This document shows, piece by piece, positions 10,885-20,158 of a stretch of DNA of 64,000 nt; the first letter of the stretch is position 1, and every line of letters starts with the position of its first letter. The notes beneath the pieces were generated by a model. It ran no database searches. It was given only the letters and a program-made list of their open reading frames with translations, and had not been told where the DNA came from. The stretch is from Thalassobius sp047123305. GTDB taxonomy: Bacteria > Pseudomonadota > Alphaproteobacteria > Rhodobacterales > Rhodobacteraceae. The DNA is taken from NCBI RefSeq assembly GCF_047123305.1, contig NZ_CP138918.1, forward strand, positions 434,001 through 498,000, read 5' to 3'. A program made the position numbers and the translations under genes.

Positions 10885-11513
10885 GACACCCCGCGCGACA
10901 ACCGCGCGGTCGCAAGACCCGCAACGCCCAAACAGCTGGCGCCGATCCGATTCACCAACCGCATCACACGGGGCTGCTGTAACTGCGCCCGCAACAGAGT
11001 TGCGCCGGAGAGCCAGAACAAGCTGTTGAGCGCAGCAACCGCCAGAAAGCTGGCAATCAGGATGGCAAACTGCGGCGCCAGAGGAGCCCCCGCGCTAACG
11101 AATTGCGGCACAAAGGCCATATAGAATACCGGCCCCTTCGGATTCAACACACTGATCAAGAAGGACTGCCGAAAGAGCGCGCCAAACCGCAAAACGCTGT
11201 GCCCCTTTGGCGCTTCTTCCGCCTGCTCAACTGGGGCCCGCCACAGTGACACCGCCAGCCACACCAAATAGAGCGCCCCGGCAAATTTCAGCAGTGAAAA
11301 CAGCAACGCCGAGGTCGCCATCAACGCCCCGGCACCGGCCAAAGACAGGCTCATCGCGACAAAGGCCCCCAGAACCACGCCGGGTATCGTCGCCCATCCA
11401 GTGCGCCGCCCGCCACGAATGGCATAGTTCACCGTCAGCACGATATTCGGCCCCGGAATCAACACAACCGCCGCGCTCGCCAGCACAAAGGCCAGCCAAG
11501 TCTCTACACTCAT
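10881..11513 (-). CDS. LysE/RhtB-family amino-acid exporter
   Basis: A 210-aa inner-membrane protein with about six hydrophobic segments. N-terminal VLIPGPNIVLTVNYAIRGG matches the family P-G-P-N signature after the first helix. FLISVLNPKGPVFYMAFVPQ is the second family signature. Such proteins export amino acids or related metabolites; the substrate cannot be assigned. It follows the GNAT gene after an 83-nt gap on the same strand. Confidence 0.9.
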   Translation of the reverse strand: MSVETWLAFVLASAAVVLIPGPNIVLTVNYAIRGGRRTGWATIPGVVLGAFVAMSLSLAGAGALMATSALLFSLLKFAGALYLVWLAVSLWRAPVEQAEEAPKGHSVLRFGALFRQSFLISVLNPKGPVFYMAFVPQFVSAGAPLAPQFAILIASFLAVAALNSLFWLSGATLLRAQLQQPRVMRLVNRIGASCLGVAGLATARLSRGVS

Positions 11514-11596
11514 TCCACCCTCCCGTGTTTCCGGCAGGGTGACGCAACAACAGATATGTGGCTAGAGAAAAGTGCAGGCCAAGAGGCAAACAGTCG

Positions 11597-12022
11597 TCAC
11601 AGATCCCGTGACATCAGCACCTTCATGCCTTCACGGGCCGTAACCTGCCAGCCAAGGTGTTCATAAAGCGCCACGTTTTCGGGAATGTCTTTATGTGTGG
11701 CCAAGGCCATTCGGCGGCACCCCGCCGCGCGGGCATGGTCCAGCGCAAAACGGATCAGCTGCCCACCGATCCCCTGCCCCTTGGCCGCAGCGGAAACCGC
11801 GATGTTCATCAGATGGGCATCGGGCGCCGTGGCGGTCATCATTAGAACGCCGAGAGGCTCTGCACCAATGACCCAGACCTGTCCAGCCGCAATAGCCTCG
11901 GCCAGGCCTCCGCAGACATCAGGCAAAACAATGCCACGGTCGCGGTAGGGCTGGTAGGCCGCATCGATCAGCCCGGCCAAGGCGTCTGCCTCATCTGGTC
12001 GGGCTGATCGGATCTCTTGCAT
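11597..12022 (-). CDS. GNAT-family N-acetyltransferase
   Basis: A 141-aa acetyl-CoA-dependent acyltransferase. Motif A is visible as NIAVSAAAKGQGIGGQLIRF (about residues 73-92) with the Q/RxxGxG/A acetyl-CoA loop. Substrate unknown. The start is 5 nt after the pheT stop, so it is probably the last gene of a pheS-pheT-GNAT transcript, though nothing in its sequence ties it to translation. Confidence 0.88.
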   Translation of the reverse strand: MQEIRSARPDEADALAGLIDAAYQPYRDRGIVLPDVCGGLAEAIAAGQVWVIGAEPLGVLMMTATAPDAHLMNIAVSAAAKGQGIGGQLIRFALDHARAAGCRRMALATHKDIPENVALYEHLGWQVTAREGMKVLMSRDL

Positions 12023-12027
12023 CAGGC

Positions 12028-14427
12028 TTAACCGCGCAACGCGCCGCCGGTGGCCTTGCTGACCTTTTCGACGATCTTGCTTGCCACAGCCTCGATATCC
12101 TTTTCTTTCAAGGTCTTATCGCTCGGCTGCAGGCGCACGGTGATGGCGATGGATTTCTTGCCCTCGCCCAAAGACCCGCCGATGAACTGGTCAAAGACCC
12201 GCACCTCTTCGATCAGGGCTTTGTCGGCGCCAGCAGCGGCATTGACCAGCGTCAGCGCCTCAACCTCAGCATCCACCACAAAGGCAAAGTCCCGCTCCAC
12301 CGCCTGCAGATCGCTGATATCCAGCGCCGGACGGGTGGCCGATTTCTTCTTCGGCTGCGGAATTTCCTCGGGGAACAGGGTGAAGGCCACGGCTGGCCCT
12401 TTCACACCCATTTCCTGCAGGATCTTCGGATGGATCTCACCAAAGACGCCCAGCACCTTTTTCGGACCCAGACAGATTTTGCCCGAACGACCCGGATGCC
12501 ACCAGTCCTGCACGCCGCGCAGGATCTGCACCTTGGCAGGCGCACCGATGGCGGCCAGCACGGCCTCAGCATCCGCTTTGGCGTCATAGACATCGACGGG
12601 ACGCGACGCACCATGCACATCTTTCGGGCCGGTCTGACCAATCAGCAGGCCGGTGACCAGCAGGTGCTGTTCACCCGGTTCGCCACCGTGGAAGGCCGGA
12701 CCACATTCAAACAGCGCCATATCGTTGAAACCACGCGCCTGATTGCGGGCCGCGGCCTGCAACAAACCGGGCAGCAGCGCCGGACGCATATGGCTCATCT
12801 CGGAGGAAATCGGGTTGTCCAGCATGGTGGCATTGTCGCCGCCGCCAAACAGCTCCGCCGATTTACGGTCGATGAAGCTGTAGGTCACACATTCGTTGTA
12901 GCCCAGCGACGCCGTGGTGCGGCGCGCGATCTGCTCGCGGCGCTGGATCGGCAGCTGGGTCGGACGCGGCACCCCGGCAGAGGGGCGCGCCAGCGGGATC
13001 GGCTCCAGCTTGGTGAGCGAGGCAACCCGCGCCACCTCTTCTACCAGATCGGCAGAGCCCTGCACGTCAGGACGCCAGCTGGGCACATGGGCCATGTCGC
13101 CTTCCATCACGAAACCCAGTTTGGTCAGGGTTTCGCGCTGGGTGTCAGCAGGGATTTCCATACCTACCAGCGACTGCACGCGATCAGTGTCCAGCTTATA
13201 GGCACGCGCCACATCCGGCACCTCACCTGCAACCACAACCTCGGAGGCTTCACCGCCGCAGAGGTCCAGGATCATCTGCGTAGCATCTTCCATCGCCTGC
13301 ATGTTGTAGGCCGGATCGATGCCGCGTTCGTTGCGATACCGCGCGTCCGAGTTGATCTTCAGCGCGCGGCCGGTTTTGGCAATCTGAATGGTGTCCCAGA
13401 ACGCCGCCTCAAGGAAGACATTCACGGTCTCTTCGGTACAGCCCGAGATCTCCCCCCCCATGATGCCACCGATGGATTCCACACCGTTGTCATCGGAAAT
13501 CACCACCTGACCGGCGGAGAAGGTGTATTCCTTCTCATCCAGACCCAGCAGGGTCTCGCCACCCGCGGCGCGATGCACCCGCAGGTCGCCTTTGACCTTA
13601 TCGGCGTCAAAGACGTGCAGCGGGCGGTTGCGGTCATAGGTGAAGAAGTTGGTGATATCGACCAGGATCGAGATCGGACGCAGACCAATCGCGGTCAGAC
13701 GCTGCTGCAGCCACTCCGGCGAGGGGCCGTTTTTCACACCCTTGATCAGACGACCAGCAAAGACCTCACAGCCGCCTGCGCGGGTGTCCTCGTCAATGGT
13801 GACGTTGATGGTGGAGGTGAAGCTGCCGGCAACCGATGCGGTCTTGGCCGGTTTCATCTTACCCAGACCCCGGGCCGCCAGATCCAGCGCAATGCCGCGC
13901 ACACCCAAAGCGTCAGGACGGTTTGGGGTGATCGCAATCTCAATCACCGGATCGACTTTTTCCGGCATGTTGGTGGCCAGCCACTCGGCAAAGTTCTCAC
14001 CAACTTCACCCGAAGGCAGTTCGATGATGCCGTCGTGATCGTCGCCCAGCTCCAGCTCACGCATGGAGGCCATCATGCCGTGGCTTTCAACGCCGCGGAT
14101 CTTGCCCACCTTGATGGTGATGTCGAGGCCCGGGATATACATGCCCGGTTTGCACAGCACCACGGTGATGCCCGCCCGCGCGTTCGGCGCGCCGCAGACA
14201 ATCTGCTTTTCGCCTTCGTCGGTGGCGACCTTACAGACGCGCAATTTGTCGGCGTCGGGGTGTTTTTCGGCCTCTTCGATCTTGGCAAGGGTGAACCCCT
14301 TCAGCGTCGCCGCCGGATCAGTGACCTCTTCCACTTCCAGACCCAGATCGGTCAGGGCGTAGAGGATTTCATCAAGGCTAGCCTGGGTGTCCAGGTGCTC
14401 TTTCAGCCAGGAGAGGGTGAATTTCAT
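12028..14427 (-). CDS. pheT: Phenylalanyl-tRNA synthetase beta subunit
   Basis: With PheS forms the alpha2-beta2 enzyme that charges tRNA-Phe. The 799-aa product starts MKFTLSWLKEHLDTQASLDE, then carries the tRNA-binding (EMAP/OB-like) domain at about 40-150, the B3/B4 editing domain, the B5 domain and the C-terminal ferredoxin-fold anticodon-binding domain (GEGKKSIAITVRLQPSDKTL). Full length. Downstream of pheS after a 148-nt palindrome-rich spacer. Confidence 0.97.
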   Translation of the reverse strand: MKFTLSWLKEHLDTQASLDEILYALTDLGLEVEEVTDPAATLKGFTLAKIEEAEKHPDADKLRVCKVATDEGEKQIVCGAPNARAGITVVLCKPGMYIPGLDITIKVGKIRGVESHGMMASMRELELGDDHDGIIELPSGEVGENFAEWLATNMPEKVDPVIEIAITPNRPDALGVRGIALDLAARGLGKMKPAKTASVAGSFTSTINVTIDEDTRAGGCEVFAGRLIKGVKNGPSPEWLQQRLTAIGLRPISILVDITNFFTYDRNRPLHVFDADKVKGDLRVHRAAGGETLLGLDEKEYTFSAGQVVISDDNGVESIGGIMGGEISGCTEETVNVFLEAAFWDTIQIAKTGRALKINSDARYRNERGIDPAYNMQAMEDATQMILDLCGGEASEVVVAGEVPDVARAYKLDTDRVQSLVGMEIPADTQRETLTKLGFVMEGDMAHVPSWRPDVQGSADLVEEVARVASLTKLEPIPLARPSAGVPRPTQLPIQRREQIARRTTASLGYNECVTYSFIDRKSAELFGGGDNATMLDNPISSEMSHMRPALLPGLLQAAARNQARGFNDMALFECGPAFHGGEPGEQHLLVTGLLIGQTGPKDVHGASRPVDVYDAKADAEAVLAAIGAPAKVQILRGVQDWWHPGRSGKICLGPKKVLGVFGEIHPKILQEMGVKGPAVAFTLFPEEIPQPKKKSATRPALDISDLQAVERDFAFVVDAEVEALTLVNAAAGADKALIEEVRVFDQFIGGSLGEGKKSIAITVRLQPSDKTLKEKDIEAVASKIVEKVSKATGGALRG

Positions 14428-14575
14428 GTCTCAATCTCCTTCAGGAGAGAATTCAAATCGGTCTTGAGGGCCCAAAGCATCGCGCCCGGCCCGGGGTGGG
14501 TGCAATCGCACCCGCCCATGGGGGCGGGTCGGGTGCGATGCGAGGCTAACGCCTCGCGCATCCACAGATTACGGA
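14428..14575 (-). repeat. Palindrome-rich pheS-pheT spacer
   Basis: The 148 nt between pheS and pheT contain nested inverted repeats: TCGCACCC (14506-14513) with GGGTGCGA (14531-14538), enclosing GCCC/GGGC, and CGAGGC-TAAC-GCCTCG (14541-14556). No poly-U follows, so these are not classical terminators. They could act as mRNA-stabilising or attenuating structures. pheST genes are usually spaced more tightly. Confidence 0.5.
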
Positions 14576-15649
14576 TCACCGCGACAGGCCCCCGTGCAGG
14601 GTCGGCACGTCCAGCGAGGCAAAGCCGTAGTGGCGCAGCCAGCGCAGGTCGCTGTCAAAGAAGGCGCGCAGATCGGGGATGCCGTATTTCAGCATCGCCA
14701 GACGGTCGATCCCCATGCCAAAGGCAAAACCTTGCCATTCATCGGGGTTCACACCGGCCGCTTCCAGCACCTTGGGATGCACCATGCCGGAGCCCAGCAC
14801 CTCCATCCAGTCGTCGCCTTCACCGATCTTCAGCTGGCCATCAACCCAGGAACACTGGATATCCACCTCTGCCGACGGCTCGGTAAAGGGGAAGTGCGAG
14901 GCGCGGAAACGGGTCTTGATGCCATCAATCTCGAAAAACGCGGCAAAGAACTCTTCCAGCACCCACTTAAGGTTCGCCATCGACACATCCTTGTCGATGC
15001 AGAGGCCCTCAACCTGGTGGAACATCGGCGTGTGGGTCTGGTCATAGTCCGAGCGGTACACACGACCCGGCGCAATCACGCGGATCGGCGCGCCCTGCTT
15101 TTCCATCGCACGGGTCTGCACCGGCGAGGTGTGGGTGCGCAGCACATGCGGCGGACGGTCGTCGCCTTCGGCACGGTTCATGTAAAAGGTGTCAAACTCC
15201 TGCCGCGCGGGGTGATGCGGCGGGATGTTCAGGCTGTCGAAGTTGTACCAATCGGTCTCAATCTGCGGGCCTTCGGCCACGGCAAAGCCCAGATTGGCAA
15301 AGATCGCAGCGATCTCTTCGCTGACCTGCGAAATCGGGTGGATGGTGCCACGGCGCTCGGTCCGGCCAGGCAGGGTCACATCCAGCCATTCGGTGCGCAG
15401 ACGCTCTTCCAGCGCGGCATCCGCCAGCGCGGCTTTCTTGGCGGCCAGGGCCGAGTTGATCTCATCCTTCAGCGCGTTCAGCGCCGGGCCTGCCACCTGG
15501 CGCTCTTCGGGCGTCATCTTGCCCAGCTCGCGCATCTTCAGGCTGACCTCGCCCTTTTTGCCCACCGCCTGCACCCGCAGGTCTTCCAGTGCGGCCTCAT
15601 CGCCTGCATCGGCAATTGCGCTGAGGTATTTCTGTTTCAGATCGTCCAT
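14576..15649 (-). CDS. pheS: Phenylalanyl-tRNA synthetase alpha subunit
   Basis: Catalytic subunit for Phe-tRNA charging. The 357-aa product has the N-terminal coiled-coil arm (to about residue 85) and class II motifs: motif 2 around PIRVIAPGRVYRSDYDQTHT and motif 3 around GFAFGMGIDRLAMLKYGIPD. Length is normal. The usual Phe-site Ala occurs in the motif 3 context (FAFGMG). First gene of the pheST unit. Confidence 0.97.
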   Translation of the reverse strand: MDDLKQKYLSAIADAGDEAALEDLRVQAVGKKGEVSLKMRELGKMTPEERQVAGPALNALKDEINSALAAKKAALADAALEERLRTEWLDVTLPGRTERRGTIHPISQVSEEIAAIFANLGFAVAEGPQIETDWYNFDSLNIPPHHPARQEFDTFYMNRAEGDDRPPHVLRTHTSPVQTRAMEKQGAPIRVIAPGRVYRSDYDQTHTPMFHQVEGLCIDKDVSMANLKWVLEEFFAAFFEIDGIKTRFRASHFPFTEPSAEVDIQCSWVDGQLKIGEGDDWMEVLGSGMVHPKVLEAAGVNPDEWQGFAFGMGIDRLAMLKYGIPDLRAFFDSDLRWLRHYGFASLDVPTLHGGLSR

Positions 15650-15763
15650 CCGACCCCTCCAATTCCGTTACGCCCCTGCTACCGAGCAGCGCCCTAAAAC
15701 GCAAGGGTTGGGCGGGGAATGGGCCACCGTGTTGCGGCCAGATGTGACCTGAGAAGCCCAATG

Positions 15764-16504
15764 TCAGCTTGAGGAGGTCGGACCCGCCTGCCCAGTCGAC
15801 CCCACAGGCCGCACGCCGGCGTCGAAGGTCACGTGACGGCGACGGAATTGGGTGCCCTCTTGCGCTTCGGGGCTGCGGATGCGGTCCATGCGGAAATGGC
15901 GGAAATCCTCGCGCAGCGGATCCCAGGCCACCAGATACCACAGCGGTGGCAGAATCAGCATTGCCTGCGGCTCCACCATCCGCTCCGTCTCGGCGCCATA
16001 GGCATCGCGGTAGTGAAACGCCAGCATCTGCCGCTGCAGGAACGCGGTTTCAAAGGCGGGCAGCAGTTCCGGCGTCATCTCTCCCATGTTGGAGGTGTCC
16101 ACGGCAGGTGCCAGCGTGCCCACGTAAAGGCAATCAAGGAACCGGCGCAGATCGCGCAGCTTGTCGGCAGGTAGTGACCGTTCGATCTTGGCCAGCCCCG
16201 CATCGGCCAGCCCGGTAAACGGCAGATTGCCCGCCGCCCGCATCGAGGCCACGCTGATCAACAGGGCAAAGACCTCGGTCACGGAAAGCCGCGCGGTGGT
16301 CTGCACCGATTGCGGATCCAGCTGCACCCCGCCACCGCGCCCGGGTTCGGCATGGATTACAAAGCCCTCATCGCGCAGCGCGTTCAGGTCACGCAGGATG
16401 GTCCGGCGCGAGGCCGCGACCTCCGCCGCCAGTTCTGCGATCGTGGCGCTGCCATTGCGGCGCAGATGGCGCACCAGCGCCTCTTGTCGGTGTCTCACAT
16501 GCAT
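15764..16504 (-). CDS. YafY-type HTH/WYL-domain transcriptional regulator
   Basis: A 246-aa regulator. The N-terminal DeoR-like HTH spans about residues 4-55 (ATIAELAAEVAASRRTILRD). The C-terminal WYL domain has the namesake tripeptide in PPLWYLVAWDPLREDFRHFR, a ligand-sensing fold that often binds nucleotides or nucleic acid. Start MHVRHRQEALVRHLR is preferred because a longer frame (ATG at 16546) would run over the 17-nt palindrome at 16527. Divergent from the alpha/beta hydrolase gene it probably controls. Confidence 0.88.
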   Translation of the reverse strand: MHVRHRQEALVRHLRRNGSATIAELAAEVAASRRTILRDLNALRDEGFVIHAEPGRGGGVQLDPQSVQTTARLSVTEVFALLISVASMRAAGNLPFTGLADAGLAKIERSLPADKLRDLRRFLDCLYVGTLAPAVDTSNMGEMTPELLPAFETAFLQRQMLAFHYRDAYGAETERMVEPQAMLILPPLWYLVAWDPLREDFRHFRMDRIRSPEAQEGTQFRRRHVTFDAGVRPVGSTGQAGPTSSS

Positions 16505-16526
16505 TCTGCGATCCTGCCAAACAAAA

Positions 16527-16543
16527 GTGCCAAATTTTGGCAC
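16527..16543. promoter_or_regulatory. 17-nt palindrome, probable operator of the WYL regulator
   Basis: GTGCCAAA-T-TTTGGCAC: perfect 8-bp arms around one base, placed 22 nt before the regulator start and 63 nt before the hydrolase start. Position and symmetry fit a dimeric HTH operator controlling both genes. Confidence 0.65.
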
Positions 16544-16606
16544 CATTCCGATTTACCCCACTGCCACGCCTTTCAACAAGGCGCAACGCAACCAAGGTAA
16601 TGAACA

Positions 16607-17557
16607 ATGCACACCCCGACTGATTTCCCCTCCCCCAACATGATTCAGGTCAACGGCATCTCGCTGGAGGTCTTCGAGGCCAGCCGCGAAAACACCGGCA
16701 ATCCAATCGTGCTGTGTCACGGCTGGCCCGAATTGGCCTATTCCTGGCGCCACCAGATCCCCGCGCTGGTCGCCGCTGGCTACCACGTGATTGCCCCCAA
16801 CCAGCGGGGCTACGGCAATTCCTCACGTCCGACCGAGGTGACGGCCTATGACATTGCCCATCTGACCGGCGATCTGGCGGCGCTGCTAGACCACTACGGC
16901 TACGATCAGGCGACCTTTGTGGGCCATGACTGGGGGGCGATGGTGGTCTGGGGCATGGCCCTGCTGCACCCGACCCGTGTCAGCAAGCTGATCAACCTCA
17001 GCCTGCCCTATCAGGAACGCGGCCCGATGCCGTGGATCGAAATGATGGAGCAATTTCTGGGGCCGGATTACTATTTTGTCCATTTCAACCGCCAGCCCGG
17101 CGTCGCGGATGCAGTGCTGGAGGCCAATACAGAACGATTCCTGAGCAACCTCTTCCGCAAGGATGTTCCCCCTGCCCCGCCCGCTCCGGGCATGATGATG
17201 ATGGATCTGGCCCAGGCCGACACTGCGCCGGGCAAGCCGCTGTTGTCGCAGGCCGATCTAACGATCTACACGCAGGCGTTTGAGGCCTCGGGTTTTACCA
17301 GTTGCATCAACTGGTATCGCAATCTGAACCGCAACTGGCACCTGCTAAAAGATGTGGACCCGATCCTGCCTCATCCTGCGTTGATGATCTACGGCGCGCG
17401 GGATGTGATCCCACCGTTTGAACGGCTTACCGACTACGTGCCGAAGGCTGAAACCCTGACCCTGGATTGCGGCCATTGGATCGCACAGGAAAACCCCGAG
17501 GCCCTGACCGCAGCGATCCTGAACTGGTTGGCCCAGCAAGACGCCATGGCTGCGTAA
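16607..17557 (+). CDS. Alpha/beta-fold hydrolase, epoxide-hydrolase-like
   Basis: A 316-aa soluble hydrolase. Visible: HGWPELAYSWRHQIPALVAA with the H-G-x-P oxyanion motif (about residue 39), nucleophile Asp in FVGHDWGAMVVWGMAL (about residue 108), and the terminal catalytic His in TLDCGHWIAQENPEAL. Asp rather than Ser as nucleophile points to an epoxide hydrolase or haloalkane dehalogenase; HGWPE favours epoxide hydrolase. AAGG lies 9 nt before the ATG. Probably controlled by the divergent WYL regulator. Confidence 0.88.
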   Translation: MHTPTDFPSPNMIQVNGISLEVFEASRENTGNPIVLCHGWPELAYSWRHQIPALVAAGYHVIAPNQRGYGNSSRPTEVTAYDIAHLTGDLAALLDHYGYDQATFVGHDWGAMVVWGMALLHPTRVSKLINLSLPYQERGPMPWIEMMEQFLGPDYYFVHFNRQPGVADAVLEANTERFLSNLFRKDVPPAPPAPGMMMMDLAQADTAPGKPLLSQADLTIYTQAFEASGFTSCINWYRNLNRNWHLLKDVDPILPHPALMIYGARDVIPPFERLTDYVPKAETLTLDCGHWIAQENPEALTAAILNWLAQQDAMAA

Positions 17558-17613
17558 AAAAAACGCGGGCTGGCTCTGCGACAGACGCCAGCCCCCCCAA
17601 TACATCGCAACCA

Positions 17614-17646
17614 AAGAAAAAGGCGGCGCCCTGCGGCACCGCCTTT
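17614..17646 (-). terminator. Rho-independent terminator of rpmI-rplT
   Basis: AAAGGCGGTGCC/GGCGCCGCCTTT stem with a GCAG loop and TTTTTCTT tail on the minus strand, 24 nt after rplT. It may also stop the convergent hydrolase transcript, though the plus-strand T-tract is short. Confidence 0.88.
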
Positions 17647-17669
17647 CAATCTTCAAACCGTTGCCTGGC

Positions 17670-18032
17670 TTACGCCAGCGCGGCCTTTGCTTTTTCGACA
17701 ATTGCGCCGAACGCTTCAGGCTCGTGTACGGCCAGGTCGGCCAGTACTTTACGGTCTACTTCGATGCCAGCCAGGCCCAGACCGTTGATGAAGCGCGAGT
17801 ATGTCAGCGCCTCGTCGTGCGAGCGGACAGCAGCGTTGATACGCTGGATCCACAGCGCGCGGAAGTTACGCTTACGCGCCTTCCGGTCACGGGTTGCGTA
17901 CTGATTCGCCTTGTCAACGGCCTGACGGGCGACCTTGAAGGTGTTCTTGCGGCGGCCGTAATAGCCTTTTGCTGCCTTGATAACCTTCTTGTGGCGGGCG
18001 TGAGTCGTGGTACCACCTTTTACGCGGGACAT
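17670..18032 (-). CDS. rplT: 50S ribosomal protein L20
   Basis: Early assembly protein of the large subunit. The 120-aa basic product (MSRVKGGTTTHARHKKVIKA) contains the conserved KGYYGRRKNTFKVARQAVDK segment. Length is normal. Starts 16 nt after rpmI and ends at a strong terminator. Confidence 0.98.
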   Translation of the reverse strand: MSRVKGGTTTHARHKKVIKAAKGYYGRRKNTFKVARQAVDKANQYATRDRKARKRNFRALWIQRINAAVRSHDEALTYSRFINGLGLAGIEVDRKVLADLAVHEPEAFGAIVEKAKAALA

Positions 18033-18048
18033 ATCAGCTCTCCTCTAC

Positions 18049-18249
18049 TTAGCGGTCGTAGGGCATGTAGCCCTTGACGGTTTTGGCGTCGGGAGCCGAC
18101 AGCGTGGTGGTGCCGCGAGCGTCGCGGATGAATTTACGGGTACGTTTGATCATGCCGTGGCGTTTGCCGGCCTGACCTGCGATAACCTTGCCGGAGGCAG
18201 TTACCTTGAAGCGCTTCTTGGCGCTCGACTTGGTCTTCATCTTAGGCAT
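18049..18249 (-). CDS. rpmI: 50S ribosomal protein L35
   Basis: Small basic ribosomal protein, 66 aa, beginning MPKMKTKSSAKKRFKVTASG with the typical GKHRHG-like segment here as AGKRHGMIKRTRKFIRD. First gene of rpmI-rplT. The usual infC gene is not upstream; the 191 nt before it (18250-18440) show no gene and should hold the promoter. Confidence 0.97.
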   Translation of the reverse strand: MPKMKTKSSAKKRFKVTASGKVIAGQAGKRHGMIKRTRKFIRDARGTTTLSAPDAKTVKGYMPYDR

Positions 18250-18440
18250 TTTCGTCTCCTAGTCTTTGTACGATTACACGCGACTCGGCATGCCAGATGG
18301 CCGGCCGCGCAGACAGGCCGCTGCTATAGGCGGGATTTTGAGGGCTGACAAGAGGGATTCTGCCCTGTTTTGCAAGGCCAGAAGCCAATTCAGAGCATTT
18401 CGGCAGTTTCCGCGGTTTCAGTGCCCGAAATCCCCCACTT

Positions 18441-18665
18441 TCAACGCAGGATTTGCGCCACCACATTCACAAATGCCATCGGCACATCCGACAGAGGGAA
18501 ACCGCCAGGCTTCACCGTGGTGGCATAGAAACACAAGGCCGCCCCGATAAAGGCAAAAAGCGCCGCAAACCGCGGCGCTTCTCGATCGCTCCAGGCCGAG
18601 ACAAAGGCGGGGACCGCAAAGAAGATGATCATCACACCCAAAACCATGATCAGATCAGCTTGCAT
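18441..18665 (-). CDS. Small two-helix membrane protein downstream of pyk
   Basis: A 74-aa protein with two hydrophobic segments (about residues 4-23 and 33-50), likely an inner-membrane hairpin. I do not recognise a named family. GGAGG sits 7 nt before the ATG, an excellent ribosome-binding site, which supports it as real. It begins 44 nt after the pyk stop on the same strand, so it is probably co-transcribed with pyk. Function unknown. Confidence 0.75.
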   Translation of the reverse strand: MQADLIMVLGVMIIFFAVPAFVSAWSDREAPRFAALFAFIGAALCFYATTVKPGGFPLSDVPMAFVNVVAQILR

Positions 18666-18709
18666 TGTCTTTCCTCCGCCCCCTTAACCTTTTGGGTTTG
18701 CAGAGCAGT

Positions 18710-20158
18710 TTATTCCGGATCGGTGGCGTAAATCAAACGCTCTGCGCAGGGCGCCACCCGCAGGATGTTGGTGCTGCCCGGCACATTGAACGGCACACCG
18801 GCGGTGACCAGGATCTGATCATCCTCGGTGGCATAGCCGCCCATACGCGCCGCCCGGGCCGCGTTGACCACAGCCTGTTTGAACCGGTCCACATCCCCGC
18901 TGATGACCACACAATCGGTGCCCCAGCTCAGCGCCAGACGCCGCGCCGTGTCGCGCAGCGGGGTCAGCGCGATGATCGGCACCCGCGGACGTTCACGCGA
19001 CACCAGCAGCGCCGTGTTGCCCGATTGCGAGAAGCAGCAGATCGCTTTAATATCCGTGGTTTCCGCGATCTCACGCGCTGCGGCCACAATACCATCCGCA
19101 ACCGTTTTACGGTCTGCGGTGCGGCTCGCCTCGATGATTTCAGTGTAGGTGGCGTCGCGCTCTACCTCTTCGGCCACGTTGTTCATCGTGGTCACGGCCT
19201 CAATCGGGAAGTCACCCGCCGCCGATTCCGCGCTCAGCATGATGGCATCCGCGCCTTCGTAGATCGCCGTCGCCACATCCGAAACCTCAGCCCGTGTCGG
19301 CATCGGCGATTCGATCATCGATTCCAACATCTGGGTGGCAACGATCACCGGTTTGGCCGCCTTGCGGCATTTGCGGATCAGGCGTTTCTGGATCGGCGGT
19401 ACGTTCTGCACCGGCAGTTCCACACCCAGATCACCACGTGCCACCATGATCCCATCCGAAACTTCCAGGATGTCCTCAAAGGCATGCACAGCTGCAGGCT
19501 TTTCGATTTTCGACAGGATGGCGGCACGGCCATCGGCCAGCGCGCGGGCTTCCCAGACATCCTCAGGCCGCTGCACAAAGCTCAGCGCCAGCCAGTCGAC
19601 ACCCAGTTGGCAGACAAACTCGAGGTCTTTCTTATCCTTCTCCGAAAGCGCCGCCACCGGCAGAACCACGTCCGGCACATTCACACCCTTGCGGTTGGAA
19701 ATCGTGCCACCGGCAATCACTTCGGTGTCCGCAAAATCAGAGCCACAGGCGGTGACCTTCAGGCGGATCTTGCCGTCGTTCACCAGCAGGGTGGTGCCCA
19801 CTTCCAATGCGGCAAAGATCTCGCGGTGGGGCAGGCACACGCGGGTCACGTCGCCAGGCGTGTCGTCCAGATCCAGACGGAACGCCGCGCCGTTTTCCAG
19901 CTCTTCGGCCTCATTGGCAAACACCCCAACCCGCAGCTTCGGGCCTTGCAGGTCGGCCAGGATGCCAACCGGGTTGTTCAGGTCTTTCTCAACCTGACGG
20001 ATGATCGCGTGACGTTCGCGAATTTCTTCGTGATCGCCGTGGCTCATGTTCAGGCGGAATACGTCGGCACCGGCTTCGTGCAGCGCCCGGATGGTTTCAT
20101 AGTCGCTGGAGGCCGGGCCAAGGGTGGCCACGATTTTCACATTGCGAAAGCGTCTCAT
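18710..20158 (-). CDS. pyk: Pyruvate kinase
   Basis: Last glycolytic step: phosphoenolpyruvate + ADP to pyruvate + ATP. The 482-aa product starts MRRFRNVKIVATLGPASSDY and shows the catalytic Lys region AAILSKIEKPAAVHAFEDIL and the metal/substrate segment MVARGDLGVELPVQNVPPIQ. C-terminal allosteric domain is complete. Start: ATG at 20156-20158; an in-frame TTG three codons upstream lies closer to AAGGGG, so the start could be 20167. Confidence 0.96.
   Translation of the reverse strand: MRRFRNVKIVATLGPASSDYETIRALHEAGADVFRLNMSHGDHEEIRERHAIIRQVEKDLNNPVGILADLQGPKLRVGVFANEAEELENGAAFRLDLDDTPGDVTRVCLPHREIFAALEVGTTLLVNDGKIRLKVTACGSDFADTEVIAGGTISNRKGVNVPDVVLPVAALSEKDKKDLEFVCQLGVDWLALSFVQRPEDVWEARALADGRAAILSKIEKPAAVHAFEDILEVSDGIMVARGDLGVELPVQNVPPIQKRLIRKCRKAAKPVIVATQMLESMIESPMPTRAEVSDVATAIYEGADAIMLSAESAAGDFPIEAVTTMNNVAEEVERDATYTEIIEASRTADRKTVADGIVAAAREIAETTDIKAICCFSQSGNTALLVSRERPRVPIIALTPLRDTARRLALSWGTDCVVISGDVDRFKQAVVNAARAARMGGYATEDDQILVTAGVPFNVPGSTNILRVAPCAERLIYATDPE

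Noticed and set aside
12430..14886. 818-codon plus-strand frame opposite pheT
   Set aside because: Antisense to pheT with the same low-complexity shadow composition; it also runs past the pheT start into the spacer.
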